The notes: generated by a model not told the origin, from the sequence alone. Positions 38,373-47,753 are shown, counted from the stretch's first letter. The stretch: 64,000 nt of DNA from an uncultured Prolixibacteraceae bacterium (GCA_903834475.1 CAILJH010000123.1:42962-106961), one strand, 5' to 3'. Numbers and translations: made by a program.

Positions 38373-39072
38373 AGAAGATTTTTCAAGATTTACCCGGCAT
38401 TTTTCGCTTGGAGAAATAGGGCAGGAGGGCCAGGAGAAAATCAAAAATTCCCGGGTTTTGGTTATTGGAGCTGGAGGTCTGGGAAGTCCGCTATTGATCT
38501 ACCTTGCTGCGGCCGGAATCGGGACTATTGGTATTGTTGATGATGATGTGGTAAGCAGTTCAAATCTTCAACGACAAATTTTATATACTACCGCTGAAGT
38601 GGGTTTCAAAAAGGTGGTGGTGGCTTCACGGAAGCTAACGGCCTTATATCCTGAAATTGAAATCCAACTATTCGATTTAAGACTGAATGAGGAAAATGCT
38701 GAGAATATTTTTAGAAATTACGACGTAATAGCCGATTGTACTGATAATTACAAAACAAGAGCGCTGATTGGAGAAGTATCAGCAAGATTAAATAAACCAT
38801 TGGCATTTGCTTCGGTTTTGAATTTCGAAGGGCAAATAAGCGTGTTTAATTTTCAGGGTGGACCAGCCTATAAAGATTTGTACCCCAGTGTTCCAATTGA
38901 TGGAATTTACAAAGAAAATGAAATCGGTTTATTGGGCGTTTTACCGGGAATTGCCGGGACGCTTCAGGCTAACGAAATTATCAAAATCATTACCGGATAC
39001 GGCGAAATAATCAGTGGAAAATTATTGGTCTTCAACATTCAGGAAAACAGATTTAATCTTTTCAGATTTTAA
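38344..39072 (+). CDS. moeB: HesA/MoeB/ThiF family adenylyltransferase
   Basis: VLVIGAGGLGSPLLIYLAAAGIGTIGIVDDDVVSSSNLQRQILY; starts within the end of moaE (ATG 38344 or 38356). Confidence 0.85.
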   Translation: MITTMRKLSKEDFSRFTRHFSLGEIGQEGQEKIKNSRVLVIGAGGLGSPLLIYLAAAGIGTIGIVDDDVVSSSNLQRQILYTTAEVGFKKVVVASRKLTALYPEIEIQLFDLRLNEENAENIFRNYDVIADCTDNYKTRALIGEVSARLNKPLAFASVLNFEGQISVFNFQGGPAYKDLYPSVPIDGIYKENEIGLLGVLPGIAGTLQANEIIKIITGYGEIISGKLLVFNIQENRFNLFRF

Positions 39073-39135
39073 TAGATATCAATTGTCCTGATCGAATATC
39101 TGAATTGATAACTCTTGAATTCATTAATATATTTT

Positions 39136-40080
39136 TCAAATATTCCGGAACTTCAGCGGACTCAACTGAACATGTTTTTTGAAGAAGTTATTGAAGTGGG
39201 TGACTTCGGTGAAGCCCAGCGCGTAGGCGATTTCTGAAACTGTCCAGGCACTGTGTTTCAGCAAAATTTTGGCTTCCTGTAAAATGCGTTCACCAATGAT
39301 TTGTGAGGTCGTTTTCCCGGTTGTTTCCTTTGCTGCCCGGTTTAAGTGGTTCACATGTACATTGAGCTGATCGGAAAAATCGGATGCAGATCGCAGGCGG
39401 AATGTTTGATGGTTTTCGTCAATCGGGAACTGACGTTCGAGCAATTCCAGAAACAAGGTTAAAATCCGCTGCGAAGCATTGATTTGTTGCTTGCCGGATT
39501 TTGTCGCAGGCTGAATTTTCATTCCAAAATGCAGCAATTCAAATACCAGGTTCCGCAGCACATCGTATTTATGAATGTAATCGGAATTGATTTCGTCGAA
39601 CATCTTTTTGTAAATGCCGGAAATTTGTACTACCTGTTCGTCCGTCAATTCGAACACATGATTTCCGCCCGGCTGAAAAACTGAATATTGATTTAAATCG
39701 CCAAACTGATGAAAAAAGTGCTGATTGAAAATGCAATAGAACCCATCTTCAATCCGTTCCAGATTTTCGCAGTTGTAAGGAATCTGCGGGTTGGAGAAAA
39801 ACAAAGCCTGCTTTTTTACTGAAATAACGCTATCGGCATAGTTCATATTGATGTTGCCAATCACCAGCATGACTTTATAAAAATCACGTCGTTTATAGGG
39901 AAGTTGCTTCGTTTTTCCGGGTTCAATGGGCTCGTGCTGAAACACATTGAAATGCCCGATCTCATTGCGGATAGTATCCGGAATCCAATCGAATTTCCGT
40001 TGGTAAAATTCTTCTATGCTTTCAACTTTACTCATCTCCCACAAACTTACTGATTTTATGGTTTTGTTATTGTCCGACAT
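39136..40080 (-). CDS. AraC family transcriptional regulator
   Basis: C-terminal HTH: LNVHVNHLNRAAKETTGKTTSQIIGERILQEAKILLKHSAWTVSEIAYALGFTEVTHFNNFFKKHVQLSPLKFR. Confidence 0.92.
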   Translation of the reverse strand: MSDNNKTIKSVSLWEMSKVESIEEFYQRKFDWIPDTIRNEIGHFNVFQHEPIEPGKTKQLPYKRRDFYKVMLVIGNINMNYADSVISVKKQALFFSNPQIPYNCENLERIEDGFYCIFNQHFFHQFGDLNQYSVFQPGGNHVFELTDEQVVQISGIYKKMFDEINSDYIHKYDVLRNLVFELLHFGMKIQPATKSGKQQINASQRILTLFLELLERQFPIDENHQTFRLRSASDFSDQLNVHVNHLNRAAKETTGKTTSQIIGERILQEAKILLKHSAWTVSEIAYALGFTEVTHFNNFFKKHVQLSPLKFRNI

Positions 40081-40834
40081 ACTTTTTATTAAAGGAGTAT
40101 ATGAGACTTAAATTCCAGACAAAGTTTTTGCTTGCAGAGATATCGGTCTGAATGACTTTATTGATGACTGAAGTTATTGAAACCGGAATTTTCCGGTTGG
40201 CTAAAGACAGGGCAGAGGTGAAGTAAAATCCATTCTGATGATCCATTTTTAAATAGTAAACCTGTGGGATAAACTTTAGATAGAATTGTTTCGTAAGCGG
40301 GATGTTTGAAAAGTTGGCATTCAGGGTTAGAAAATTTGTATTCTTTGTTGTTCCAACATCAATACCCCGCGAATACAGGTAATACAGTCCAACACTTACG
40401 TCTTTCGAAAGATGATAATTCGGAGTTAATTCGCCTGCCAGATATCGCTTTGCTGTTATGGTTTCAGTTGTAACACCATTCCTGGTCTCAGTAATTGTCT
40501 TGAATGGAAGTCCAAGATGAGTTCCGGCCGTGAACGAAAACTTATTGGTTTTAAGTAACTTATACCGAAACCAAAAAAGGAAAGACCATGGCTTCCCATC
40601 GAGTGCAAACCGGAATTGGGGATCAAAACTGAGTCTTTTGCCCACAGACAGATCAAATATTGCTGCCGGTTTCTCCAACGAGAAAGTGGGTATAAATGAA
40701 ATGCCATTATTTGTAACAGTTACAGCGCCACCCAAATGAACGGGAACTTTTGTGCATTCCACTTCCTGCGAAAAAGAGAAGTGAGCAAGCAATATAAAAA
40801 CGATAAGTAAATAGCCAGATTTCTTTTGCATCAT
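40067..40834 (-). CDS. Hypothetical exported, probably beta-barrel, protein
   Basis: Signal peptide (LLIVFILLAHFSFSQ) and alternating beta-strand pattern; 14-nt overlap with AraC gene. Confidence 0.6.
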   Translation of the reverse strand: MMQKKSGYLLIVFILLAHFSFSQEVECTKVPVHLGGAVTVTNNGISFIPTFSLEKPAAIFDLSVGKRLSFDPQFRFALDGKPWSFLFWFRYKLLKTNKFSFTAGTHLGLPFKTITETRNGVTTETITAKRYLAGELTPNYHLSKDVSVGLYYLYSRGIDVGTTKNTNFLTLNANFSNIPLTKQFYLKFIPQVYYLKMDHQNGFYFTSALSLANRKIPVSITSVINKVIQTDISASKNFVWNLSLIYSFNKKYVGQ

Positions 40835-41189
40835 GTTGATTGTGTTAGATTTTCACGATACAAAAGAACACCATCCGGCCAGGCTTTTCTAACGAAATTC
40901 AAAGCGATAATTACGAATTTCAAACAACTAATAATAAAATCAAAATCAGTTAAAAGATTTTGAAGAATCTTCCGACTGCCGGTAATTCTGATTTTTTGTT
41001 TTTTGTTGATTTAATGTCGCCATATATGTCGAACAACAGCTTATCACATGCTTTATTATGAGCAATTTACATAGGTTTTATCTTTCTTCTTTTCTAAATT
41101 TAGAGTAAACATTCTGCATCCTGATTCGGCAATCCATTTTGGAAAATATATATATTTTAAGATTCAACATCTAACTAATAATTTGCCTC

Positions 41190-41657
41190 ATGAATCCCGT
41201 TTCTGATCTCATCAAAAATCTGGCGGACCAGCATGGCCGCAACAGGAAAAACCTGCTCCCGATTCTCCAGGGAGTTGTTGAGCAGGAAAAATACCTATCG
41301 GAATATTCGATGATCGAAATTGCCCGCGAGCTTGATCTGCCTGCCTCGGAAGTGTATGGCACAGCAACTTTCTATTCATTTTTGGAATATAAAAAAATGG
41401 GCAAATACATCATCCGGATCTGCAAAACCATAACCTGTTCAATGAAAGGCAAAAATCAGGTTTTGCTTGCTATTCAGGATATGCTGAAAATCAATGTCGG
41501 AGAAACTTCTTCTGACGGAAATTTTTCTCTTCTCCAAACCAATTGCCTCGGTTTTTGCCACAAAGCACCTGCTATGCTAATAAACAACGAGGTTTATACA
41601 GATCTGACTCCTGAAAAAGTCCGTGACATTTTAAGTGGATACCTGAAAAAGAAATAA
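41190..41657 (+). CDS. hydC: NuoE-like subunit of NADH-dependent [FeFe] hydrogenase (HydC)
   Basis: 2Fe-2S pattern ICKTITCSMKGK ... LQTNCLGFCHKAP; adjacent to hydB/hydA. Confidence 0.88.
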   Translation: MNPVSDLIKNLADQHGRNRKNLLPILQGVVEQEKYLSEYSMIEIARELDLPASEVYGTATFYSFLEYKKMGKYIIRICKTITCSMKGKNQVLLAIQDMLKINVGETSSDGNFSLLQTNCLGFCHKAPAMLINNEVYTDLTPEKVRDILSGYLKKK

Positions 41658-41670
41658 GAAGGAGGAAATT

Positions 41671-42855
41671 ATGACTGAAAGTTATCAGCTAAAAAGAGCC
41701 GATTTCATTTTTAAAAATGAAAATGATTGGGAAGAGGTGATGAGCAAAAGCTTTAGCCGGACGCCTCAGGAACTGATTAATGAACTGATTAGCTCTGAGT
41801 TGAAGGGCAGGGGTGGTGCCGGATTTCCTACAGGATTGAAATGGAAACTTACCGCTGAAGTTGTTGGTGACACCAAATATGTGATTTGCAATGCCGATGA
41901 GGGCGAACCCGGAACATTCAAAGACCGGGAAATCTTGTCGATGGTGCCTTTTAAAGTACTGACATCGATGGCCGTATGCGGCTATGTGATTGGGGCCAAG
42001 GAAGGATATATTTATCTGCGTGGCGAATACTTTTTTTTGCTTCCGGAGCTGAATAAGGCCATCAGTGAGTTTGAATATTATTGCAAAGAGATCAATGTTG
42101 ATTTTACCATCCGGATTTTTATGGGCAGCGGTGCTTACATCTGCGGCGAAGAAACTGCCCTGTTCGAATCAATGGAAGGAAAACGCGGTGAGCCACGGAA
42201 CAAACCTCCGTTCCCTTCTGATTTTGGATACCTTGGTAAACCAACGGTAATTAATAATGTAGAAACACTGGCACATACCTATACCATTTTTAAATACGGT
42301 GCCAAGCGCTTTTACGATTTGGGTGTTCAGTATTCACGCGGATCAAAACTGTTTTCGGTTTCAGGAGATACTCCAAAACCCGGAATTTACGAGCTTGAAC
42401 TGGGGATGAGCCTGTATGATTTTGTAGATGAATTTGGCGATGGCGACACCAAAGCAGTGCAAGTTGGCGGTGCTTCAGGGTTTCTGGTGCCAAGAAAAAG
42501 GTTTCAGGAAACAGCGATTGGATACCAGGGAAAACTGGTCGGCATTTCCTTGCCAACGGGAGGTTCCATGATGCTGTTCAATAGCTCGCGATCCATGTAT
42601 AATGTGCTTGATAATTACCTGGAATTCTTCCGTGAAGAATCATGCGGGCAATGTACTCCTTGCCGTGTCGGTTGTCAGCAATTGCTCAAAGGCATAAAAG
42701 CGGTAAAGCGCGGTGAAAAGAAAACGCAATACCTGGATAAATTGCTCCGCCTGACCGATACCATGAAATTGACCGCCAAATGCGGTCTTGGGCAATCTGT
42801 AGCCAATTCGTTCTCGTCGATTGTCGAAAATTTCAGGGAAGAAATGATTTATTAA
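41671..42855 (+). CDS. hydB: NuoF-like subunit of NADH-dependent [FeFe] hydrogenase (HydB), short form
   Basis: GRGGAGFPTGLKWK, NADEGEPGTFKDR, GAYICGEETALFESMEGKRGEPR, ESCGQCTPCRVGC; ends EEMIY with no C-terminal ferredoxin domain. Confidence 0.9.
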   Translation: MTESYQLKRADFIFKNENDWEEVMSKSFSRTPQELINELISSELKGRGGAGFPTGLKWKLTAEVVGDTKYVICNADEGEPGTFKDREILSMVPFKVLTSMAVCGYVIGAKEGYIYLRGEYFFLLPELNKAISEFEYYCKEINVDFTIRIFMGSGAYICGEETALFESMEGKRGEPRNKPPFPSDFGYLGKPTVINNVETLAHTYTIFKYGAKRFYDLGVQYSRGSKLFSVSGDTPKPGIYELELGMSLYDFVDEFGDGDTKAVQVGGASGFLVPRKRFQETAIGYQGKLVGISLPTGGSMMLFNSSRSMYNVLDNYLEFFREESCGQCTPCRVGCQQLLKGIKAVKRGEKKTQYLDKLLRLTDTMKLTAKCGLGQSVANSFSSIVENFREEMIY

Positions 42856-42873
42856 TTCTGAAAATCAGTTGCC

Positions 42874-44664
42874 ATGGCAAAAAAAATAAAACTCAGTATC
42901 AATGGAATTTTTGTTGAAGTGGAACATGGAACGACTATTCTCGATGCAGCCCGTCAGATAGGAATCCTAATTCCAACACTCTGCTACCACAAGGACCTTT
43001 GTATCGCAGGGAATTGCCGGGTATGCATGGTTGAAGTTGCCGGACAGAAACGACTCGCCGCAGCCTGCGCTACTCCGTGCGAAGAAGAAATGGAGATCTA
43101 TACCAATTCGCTGAACGTACTTCACTCCCGAAAGCAAATCATCGAACTTTTATTGTCGGAACACAATGCCGATTGCACCAGTTGTTTTAAAAATGGAAAC
43201 TGCGAATTACAAAAGCTATCGTCGGATTATAAAATTCTGAAGCAGGATTTTATCCGGCTCGTTCCTTTGCAGAACTATACCATCGATAAGTTGTCCCCAT
43301 CAATCATTAAAGACGACAGCAAATGTATCCGGTGCCAGCGCTGTGTAAGAACCTGTGAAGAACTTCAGGGAGTGAATGCCCTGACTGTTGCATACAAAGG
43401 TGATCAGATGAAAATCACAACCTTTTTTGAGAAACCGATTCACAGTGTGGTTTGCTCTACCTGTGGTCAGTGTATCAATCACTGTCCGACCGGGGCATTG
43501 GTCGAACGTAATTACATTGAAAAAGTGTGGGATGCCATTTCGGATAAAACCAAACATGTGATTGTGCAGACTGCTCCCGCCGTGCGGGTTGGCCTTGGAG
43601 AAGAGCTTGGCTTTGAACCGGGTAAGCGGGTAACCGGCAAAATGGTCGCTGCTTTGAAACGATTGGGTTTCGATGCGGTAATGGACACCGATTTTACAGC
43701 CGATCTGACCATCATGGAAGAAGGAACTGAATTACTCATGCGGTTGAAAGCAGCTTTGGTTGATCATGATCCGGAAGTGAAACTACCCATGGCAACTTCG
43801 TGTTCTCCCGGATGGATCAAATACATCGAACACATGTATCCTGAATATCTGGGTCATCTTTCTACCTGTAAGTCACCCCAGCAAATGTTTGGTGCACTGG
43901 CCAAAACCTATTATGCCAAAGCCCGCAATCTCGATCCTGAAACCATAGTTTCCGTTTCGATTATGCCGTGCACGGCCAAGAAGTTTGAAGCCAACCGGCC
44001 CGAAATGCACGATAGCGGCTTCCGCGATGTGGATTATGTATTAACCACCAGAGAGTTGGCCATCATGATTAAGCAGGCTGGTCTGGATTTTCTGAAAATG
44101 GAAGATGCACATTTTGACCGCTTAATGGGCGAATCAACCGGTGCTGCCGTAATTTTTGGTGCAACGGGTGGTGTAATGGAAGCAGCCTTGCGCACAGCTT
44201 ATGAACTGGTTACAGGGCGCGATGTTCCTTTCGAAAACCTTAATATTACTCCGGTTCGTGGAATGGAAGGAATAAAGGAGGCTTCTCTGAAAATTGAAAA
44301 TCCATTGGAACAATGGGCTTTTCTGGATGGGGTTGAATTGAAATGCGCCGTGGCACATGGCTTGGTGAATGCCAAGAAAGTGATGGATTCAATCCGGACG
44401 GGTGAATCGAATTATCATTTTATCGAAATTATGGCGTGCCCGGGAGGTTGTTTGGGCGGCGGAGGACAGCCAATTCCGACCAGTCCCGAAATTCGTCGCA
44501 AACGTGCGGAAGCCATTTACGCTGAAGATACCGGAATGACACTTCGCAAATCGCATCAAAATCCGGAAGTCATAAAAATTTACAAAGATTTTTTAGAGAG
44601 TCCGGGAGGCGAAAAATCGCATCATCTTTTGCACACTCATTATACAGCAAGAGAAAGATTTTAG
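42874..44664 (+). CDS. hydA: [FeFe] hydrogenase catalytic subunit (HydA)
   Basis: N-terminal 2Fe-2S, HNADCTSC, two 4Fe-4S; H-cluster motifs TSCSPGWIKYIE, MPCTAKKFEA, MACPGGCLGGGGQP. Confidence 0.95.
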   Translation: MAKKIKLSINGIFVEVEHGTTILDAARQIGILIPTLCYHKDLCIAGNCRVCMVEVAGQKRLAAACATPCEEEMEIYTNSLNVLHSRKQIIELLLSEHNADCTSCFKNGNCELQKLSSDYKILKQDFIRLVPLQNYTIDKLSPSIIKDDSKCIRCQRCVRTCEELQGVNALTVAYKGDQMKITTFFEKPIHSVVCSTCGQCINHCPTGALVERNYIEKVWDAISDKTKHVIVQTAPAVRVGLGEELGFEPGKRVTGKMVAALKRLGFDAVMDTDFTADLTIMEEGTELLMRLKAALVDHDPEVKLPMATSCSPGWIKYIEHMYPEYLGHLSTCKSPQQMFGALAKTYYAKARNLDPETIVSVSIMPCTAKKFEANRPEMHDSGFRDVDYVLTTRELAIMIKQAGLDFLKMEDAHFDRLMGESTGAAVIFGATGGVMEAALRTAYELVTGRDVPFENLNITPVRGMEGIKEASLKIENPLEQWAFLDGVELKCAVAHGLVNAKKVMDSIRTGESNYHFIEIMACPGGCLGGGGQPIPTSPEIRRKRAEAIYAEDTGMTLRKSHQNPEVIKIYKDFLESPGGEKSHHLLHTHYTARERF

Positions 44665-44685
44665 CCTGAAAATCAGAATTCTATC

Positions 44686-44753
44686 GTCACCCCGAATTCA
44701 TTTCGGGGTCTGAAAATTATTTGGATGAGATCCTGAACCAAGTTCAGGATGAC
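44686..44753. repeat. GTCACCCCGAATTCATTTCGGGGTCT...GAGATCCTGAACCAAGTTCAGGATGAC repeat, copy 1
   Basis: Two internal hairpins; second copy at 61780-61872. Confidence 0.9.
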
Positions 44754-44794
44754 GCGTTTTGTGTTTTTGTGGCTGCTTTTCTTATTTTTGGGGA

Positions 44795-45274
44795 ATGGAA
44801 TATCAATCTTCGCTTTCAAGTCCGTTGGGATTTCTGATTATCAGATCAGATGGCCGGTCGATTAACGGAATTTCTTTTTCTGAAACCGACCTTCAGACGC
44901 AGATTTCATGCGAAGTCTTGGAAGTATGCAAAGATCAACTTGAAGGTTATTTTTCCGGAAAAACAATTGCTTTCGACCTGTTGCTTCAACTTGAAGGAAC
45001 TGAATTTCAGCAGAAAGTATGGGCCGAATTGCTGAAGATTCCATATGGCGAAACAATCACATACATGGAATTGGCTGTCAGACTGGGAGATCCAAAGGCG
45101 GTAAGAGCAGTCGGAACTGCGAATGGCAGAAATCCACTGGCCATTGTGATTCCATGCCACCGGGTAATTGGTGCCGGAAATAAACTGACCGGTTATGCCG
45201 GAGGAATCTGGAGGAAGAAGATTTTGCTTGAACTTGAAATGAAGCACAATCCTACCAAACGAACACTTTTTTAA
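44795..45274 (+). CDS. ogt: Methylated-DNA--[protein]-cysteine S-methyltransferase
   Basis: FQQKVWAELLKIPYGETITYMELA, NPLAIVIPCHRVIGAGNKLTGYAGG; start at MEYQSS. Confidence 0.93.
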   Translation: MEYQSSLSSPLGFLIIRSDGRSINGISFSETDLQTQISCEVLEVCKDQLEGYFSGKTIAFDLLLQLEGTEFQQKVWAELLKIPYGETITYMELAVRLGDPKAVRAVGTANGRNPLAIVIPCHRVIGAGNKLTGYAGGIWRKKILLELEMKHNPTKRTLF

Positions 45275-45351
45275 AAGACTGGTCAATGTCGTTTGTTAAT
45301 TGAATTGCACAAATCAAATCTATACGGACATAATTTCAGGAATAGGATTAA

Positions 45352-45469
45352 GGTGCTCTGCACCTAAAATTACGTTTGATGAATGTATTTCTACAAATAT
45401 TTCGCAGCTCTGCAGCTCTGCAATACTGCAATACTGCAAAGGTGCAGAGCACCGTTATATTTGTAGAAA
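45352..45469. repeat. Two interlocked perfect 13-bp inverted repeats plus 8-bp tandem units
   Basis: GGTGCTCTGCACC (45352-45364)/GGTGCAGAGCACC (45441-45453); TTTCTACAAATAT (45388-45400)/ATATTTGTAGAAA (45457-45469); (GCAGCTCT)2(GCAATACT)2 at 45404-45435. Confidence 0.9.
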
Positions 45470-45579
45470 AAAGTCGAATAAAAAAAGCGTTCGCGAAGTG
45501 AAACAAATCGAAGCATTGACCTTTTTTCGAACGAAACAGCATCGGTCATAAAAAAAATCAAAAAAGAGAACAATCCAAA

Positions 45580-46206
45580 ATGGCGACAAAAAACTTAATT
45601 TTCGAAGCTTGCGTTGAAACGCTGGAAGATGCGCTTGCAGCCGAAAAACGTGGTGCCAATCGCATTGAATTGTGTTCGGCTCTCGATCAGGATGGATTGA
45701 AGCCTTCGGCTGAATTAACCATGCAATGCCTTCGGCATTTATCGATTCCCATCATGGCCATGGTTCGTCCCCGTGGAGGCGATTTCGTTTATTCTGAAAG
45801 TGAAATCCTTCAAATGGGAATGGATATTGAGTTCTTCAAACAAGCGGGAGTGGCCGGAGTCGTTTTTGGTTTGCTCACCGGTGATAGTGAAATTGACATT
45901 GAAAATACAAGGCATCTGGCCAAACTCGCTTTTCCTTTGGAAGTTACTTTCCACAAGGCAATCGATTACACAACCAATATCCTGAAATCCTTTCAGGAAC
46001 TTAATGAAATTAACGGAATTACCCGGGTTCTGACTTCAGGAGGAAAGGACACTGCCTGGAATGGCCGTTTGGTGCTGAAGGCGATGAATGAATTTCCGGA
46101 GCGAAGGATTCAGATTATTGCCGCCGGAAAAATAGTTCCTGAAAACCGGATTGAAATTGCGGAGTTTACGGGGATAACTGAACTGCACGGCATGCGGATA
46201 GTCTGA
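45580..46206 (+). CDS. cutC: Copper homeostasis protein CutC
   Basis: FEACVETLEDALAAEKRGANRIELCSALDQDGLKPS, MVRPRGGDFVYS, VTFHKAID, RVLTSGG. Confidence 0.94.
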   Translation: MATKNLIFEACVETLEDALAAEKRGANRIELCSALDQDGLKPSAELTMQCLRHLSIPIMAMVRPRGGDFVYSESEILQMGMDIEFFKQAGVAGVVFGLLTGDSEIDIENTRHLAKLAFPLEVTFHKAIDYTTNILKSFQELNEINGITRVLTSGGKDTAWNGRLVLKAMNEFPERRIQIIAAGKIVPENRIEIAEFTGITELHGMRIV

Positions 46207-46214
46207 TAAAATAG

Positions 46215-46305
46215 ACTGTTGCTGTTTCAAATGTCGTTGATCAGGTCGTACTAAATTCGGCGTAACAAAGATCATGGGTGTTTTGACATTTAAGACAGCA
46301 ACAGT
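46215..46305. terminator. Bidirectional terminator-like 21-bp imperfect inverted repeat with 49-nt loop
   Basis: ACTGTTGCTGTTTCAAATGTC (46215-46235) and GACATTTAAGACAGCAACAGT (46285-46305), 19/21; T run on both outer sides; sits between convergent genes. Confidence 0.65.
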
Positions 46306-46338
46306 TTTTAGATTTAGTAGAAATTTTCAGGGTTACAA

Positions 46339-47712
46339 TTACTTCCAAAGGTCTTCTCCATAAGCAAATCCTTCCCGCATCGGTTCTTTAATGTAGGCAT
46401 TCAATTCCGGGTGATTGGTAACTTTCATGTTTGCAGCATCATACTCAATACGAGTGTTAAACCTCTGTGCCAAAACTCCGGTAAGCGACATCTCAACCAG
46501 TTTGGTGGCGTAATCAAAATTTGAACCGGGTAGAGTTCCGTTTTTTATGGCGTCAATCCATTCGCGCTGTGGATTTTCGTTAAATGTTCTGGGAATAGTT
46601 TGCGCCGGTGGATTCTTCTGAAATTCTTTCCATTCCTCCGCCTTCATTAAAAGTTTTGGGTCATTGGGTCTGCCACCTGTCATCAGGCATTGCTTGTCGC
46701 CAACCATAATCATTCCGGTATCGGGTAGTTTTTCAAGATTCCATTCCGGACGGTTCTCTGGTTTCAATCCGCCTTCATACCAGCGCATGGTAACCGGTGC
46801 TTTATTCCCTCGTGCAGGAAAATCCCAGCGAATAATGGCCTGGTCTGATACAAATCCGGTATCCTGAACCGGAGTTTTAAACTCAGCTTCAACTACCGAA
46901 GGCATTCCCAGATCGAGTGACCAAAATGGTGCATCCAGTGTGTGGCAACACCAATCACCAAGCTCACCATTTCCGAAATCGAACCAGCTGCGCCATGTTT
47001 TTGGCACATAAATTTGGTTATATGGGCGGAAAGCAGCCGGACCAAGCCACAAATTCCAGTCAAGATTAGCTGGGACAGCCTGTTCTACAGGTGGAAAACT
47101 CTCCGGCTTATTAAAATACTTGTCCGGTCCAAAAGTTGGTCCGTCAAACCAGGCAATTACTTCAGTTACATTACCAAGAAGTCCGGCTTCATACCATTCT
47201 TTTACCAAACGAATTCCGTTGGTGGCGTGTCCCTGGTTGGCCATTTGGGTAGTTACCCCATAATGTTTTGCTGCTTTCTGAAGAGTCCGTAATTGCCAGA
47301 TATTGTGTGCAAGCGGTTTTTCAACAATAACATGTTTCCCCAGCTGAATGGCCGCCATGGCTGCCGGAAAATGAGAATGGTCAGGTGTGCAAATCATGAC
47401 TGCGTCAATTTCCTTGTGCATCTGGTCGAACATGACCCTGTAATCCTTAAAACGTTTTGCATTTGGCATTGCTTTGTACCCTTCTGCCGCGCGATTGTCA
47501 TCCACATCGCAAAGGGCCACAATATTTTCATTCCATTTTGGATCTTTCTGGTGTATCAGTTTACTCCAATTGGATTGTCCTTGTCCTCCCACTCCAATTA
47601 CTGCAACATTAAGCCGGTTGGAAGGTGAACAACTCATCAGGTTTGGAATAAAAAATGCTCCTGCAGAAACGAGGGAGGCAGTTTTAAGAAAATCTCTTCT
47701 GTTAGGGTTCAT
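46339..47712 (-). CDS. Gfo/Idh/MocA family oxidoreductase, Tat-type N-terminus
   Basis: MNPNRRDFLKTASLVSAGAFFIP; VAVIGVGGQGQSNW, ICTPDHSHFPAAMAAIQLGKHVIVEKPLAHN. Confidence 0.92.
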   Translation of the reverse strand: MNPNRRDFLKTASLVSAGAFFIPNLMSCSPSNRLNVAVIGVGGQGQSNWSKLIHQKDPKWNENIVALCDVDDNRAAEGYKAMPNAKRFKDYRVMFDQMHKEIDAVMICTPDHSHFPAAMAAIQLGKHVIVEKPLAHNIWQLRTLQKAAKHYGVTTQMANQGHATNGIRLVKEWYEAGLLGNVTEVIAWFDGPTFGPDKYFNKPESFPPVEQAVPANLDWNLWLGPAAFRPYNQIYVPKTWRSWFDFGNGELGDWCCHTLDAPFWSLDLGMPSVVEAEFKTPVQDTGFVSDQAIIRWDFPARGNKAPVTMRWYEGGLKPENRPEWNLEKLPDTGMIMVGDKQCLMTGGRPNDPKLLMKAEEWKEFQKNPPAQTIPRTFNENPQREWIDAIKNGTLPGSNFDYATKLVEMSLTGVLAQRFNTRIEYDAANMKVTNHPELNAYIKEPMREGFAYGEDLWK

Positions 47713-47753
47713 AGTTGGTTGGTTATAAGAAATTAAGCTATAAATGTAGAAAA

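Noticed and set aside
45348-45573. Overlapping short ORFs (64 and 60 aa, Cys/Ala-rich)
   Set aside because: Translations of the intergenic inverted-repeat element, not genes.
47293-47628. Antisense ORF within the Gfo/Idh/MocA gene
   Set aside because: Complement of a well-supported coding gene; same applies to most antisense ORFs over 60 aa in the track.
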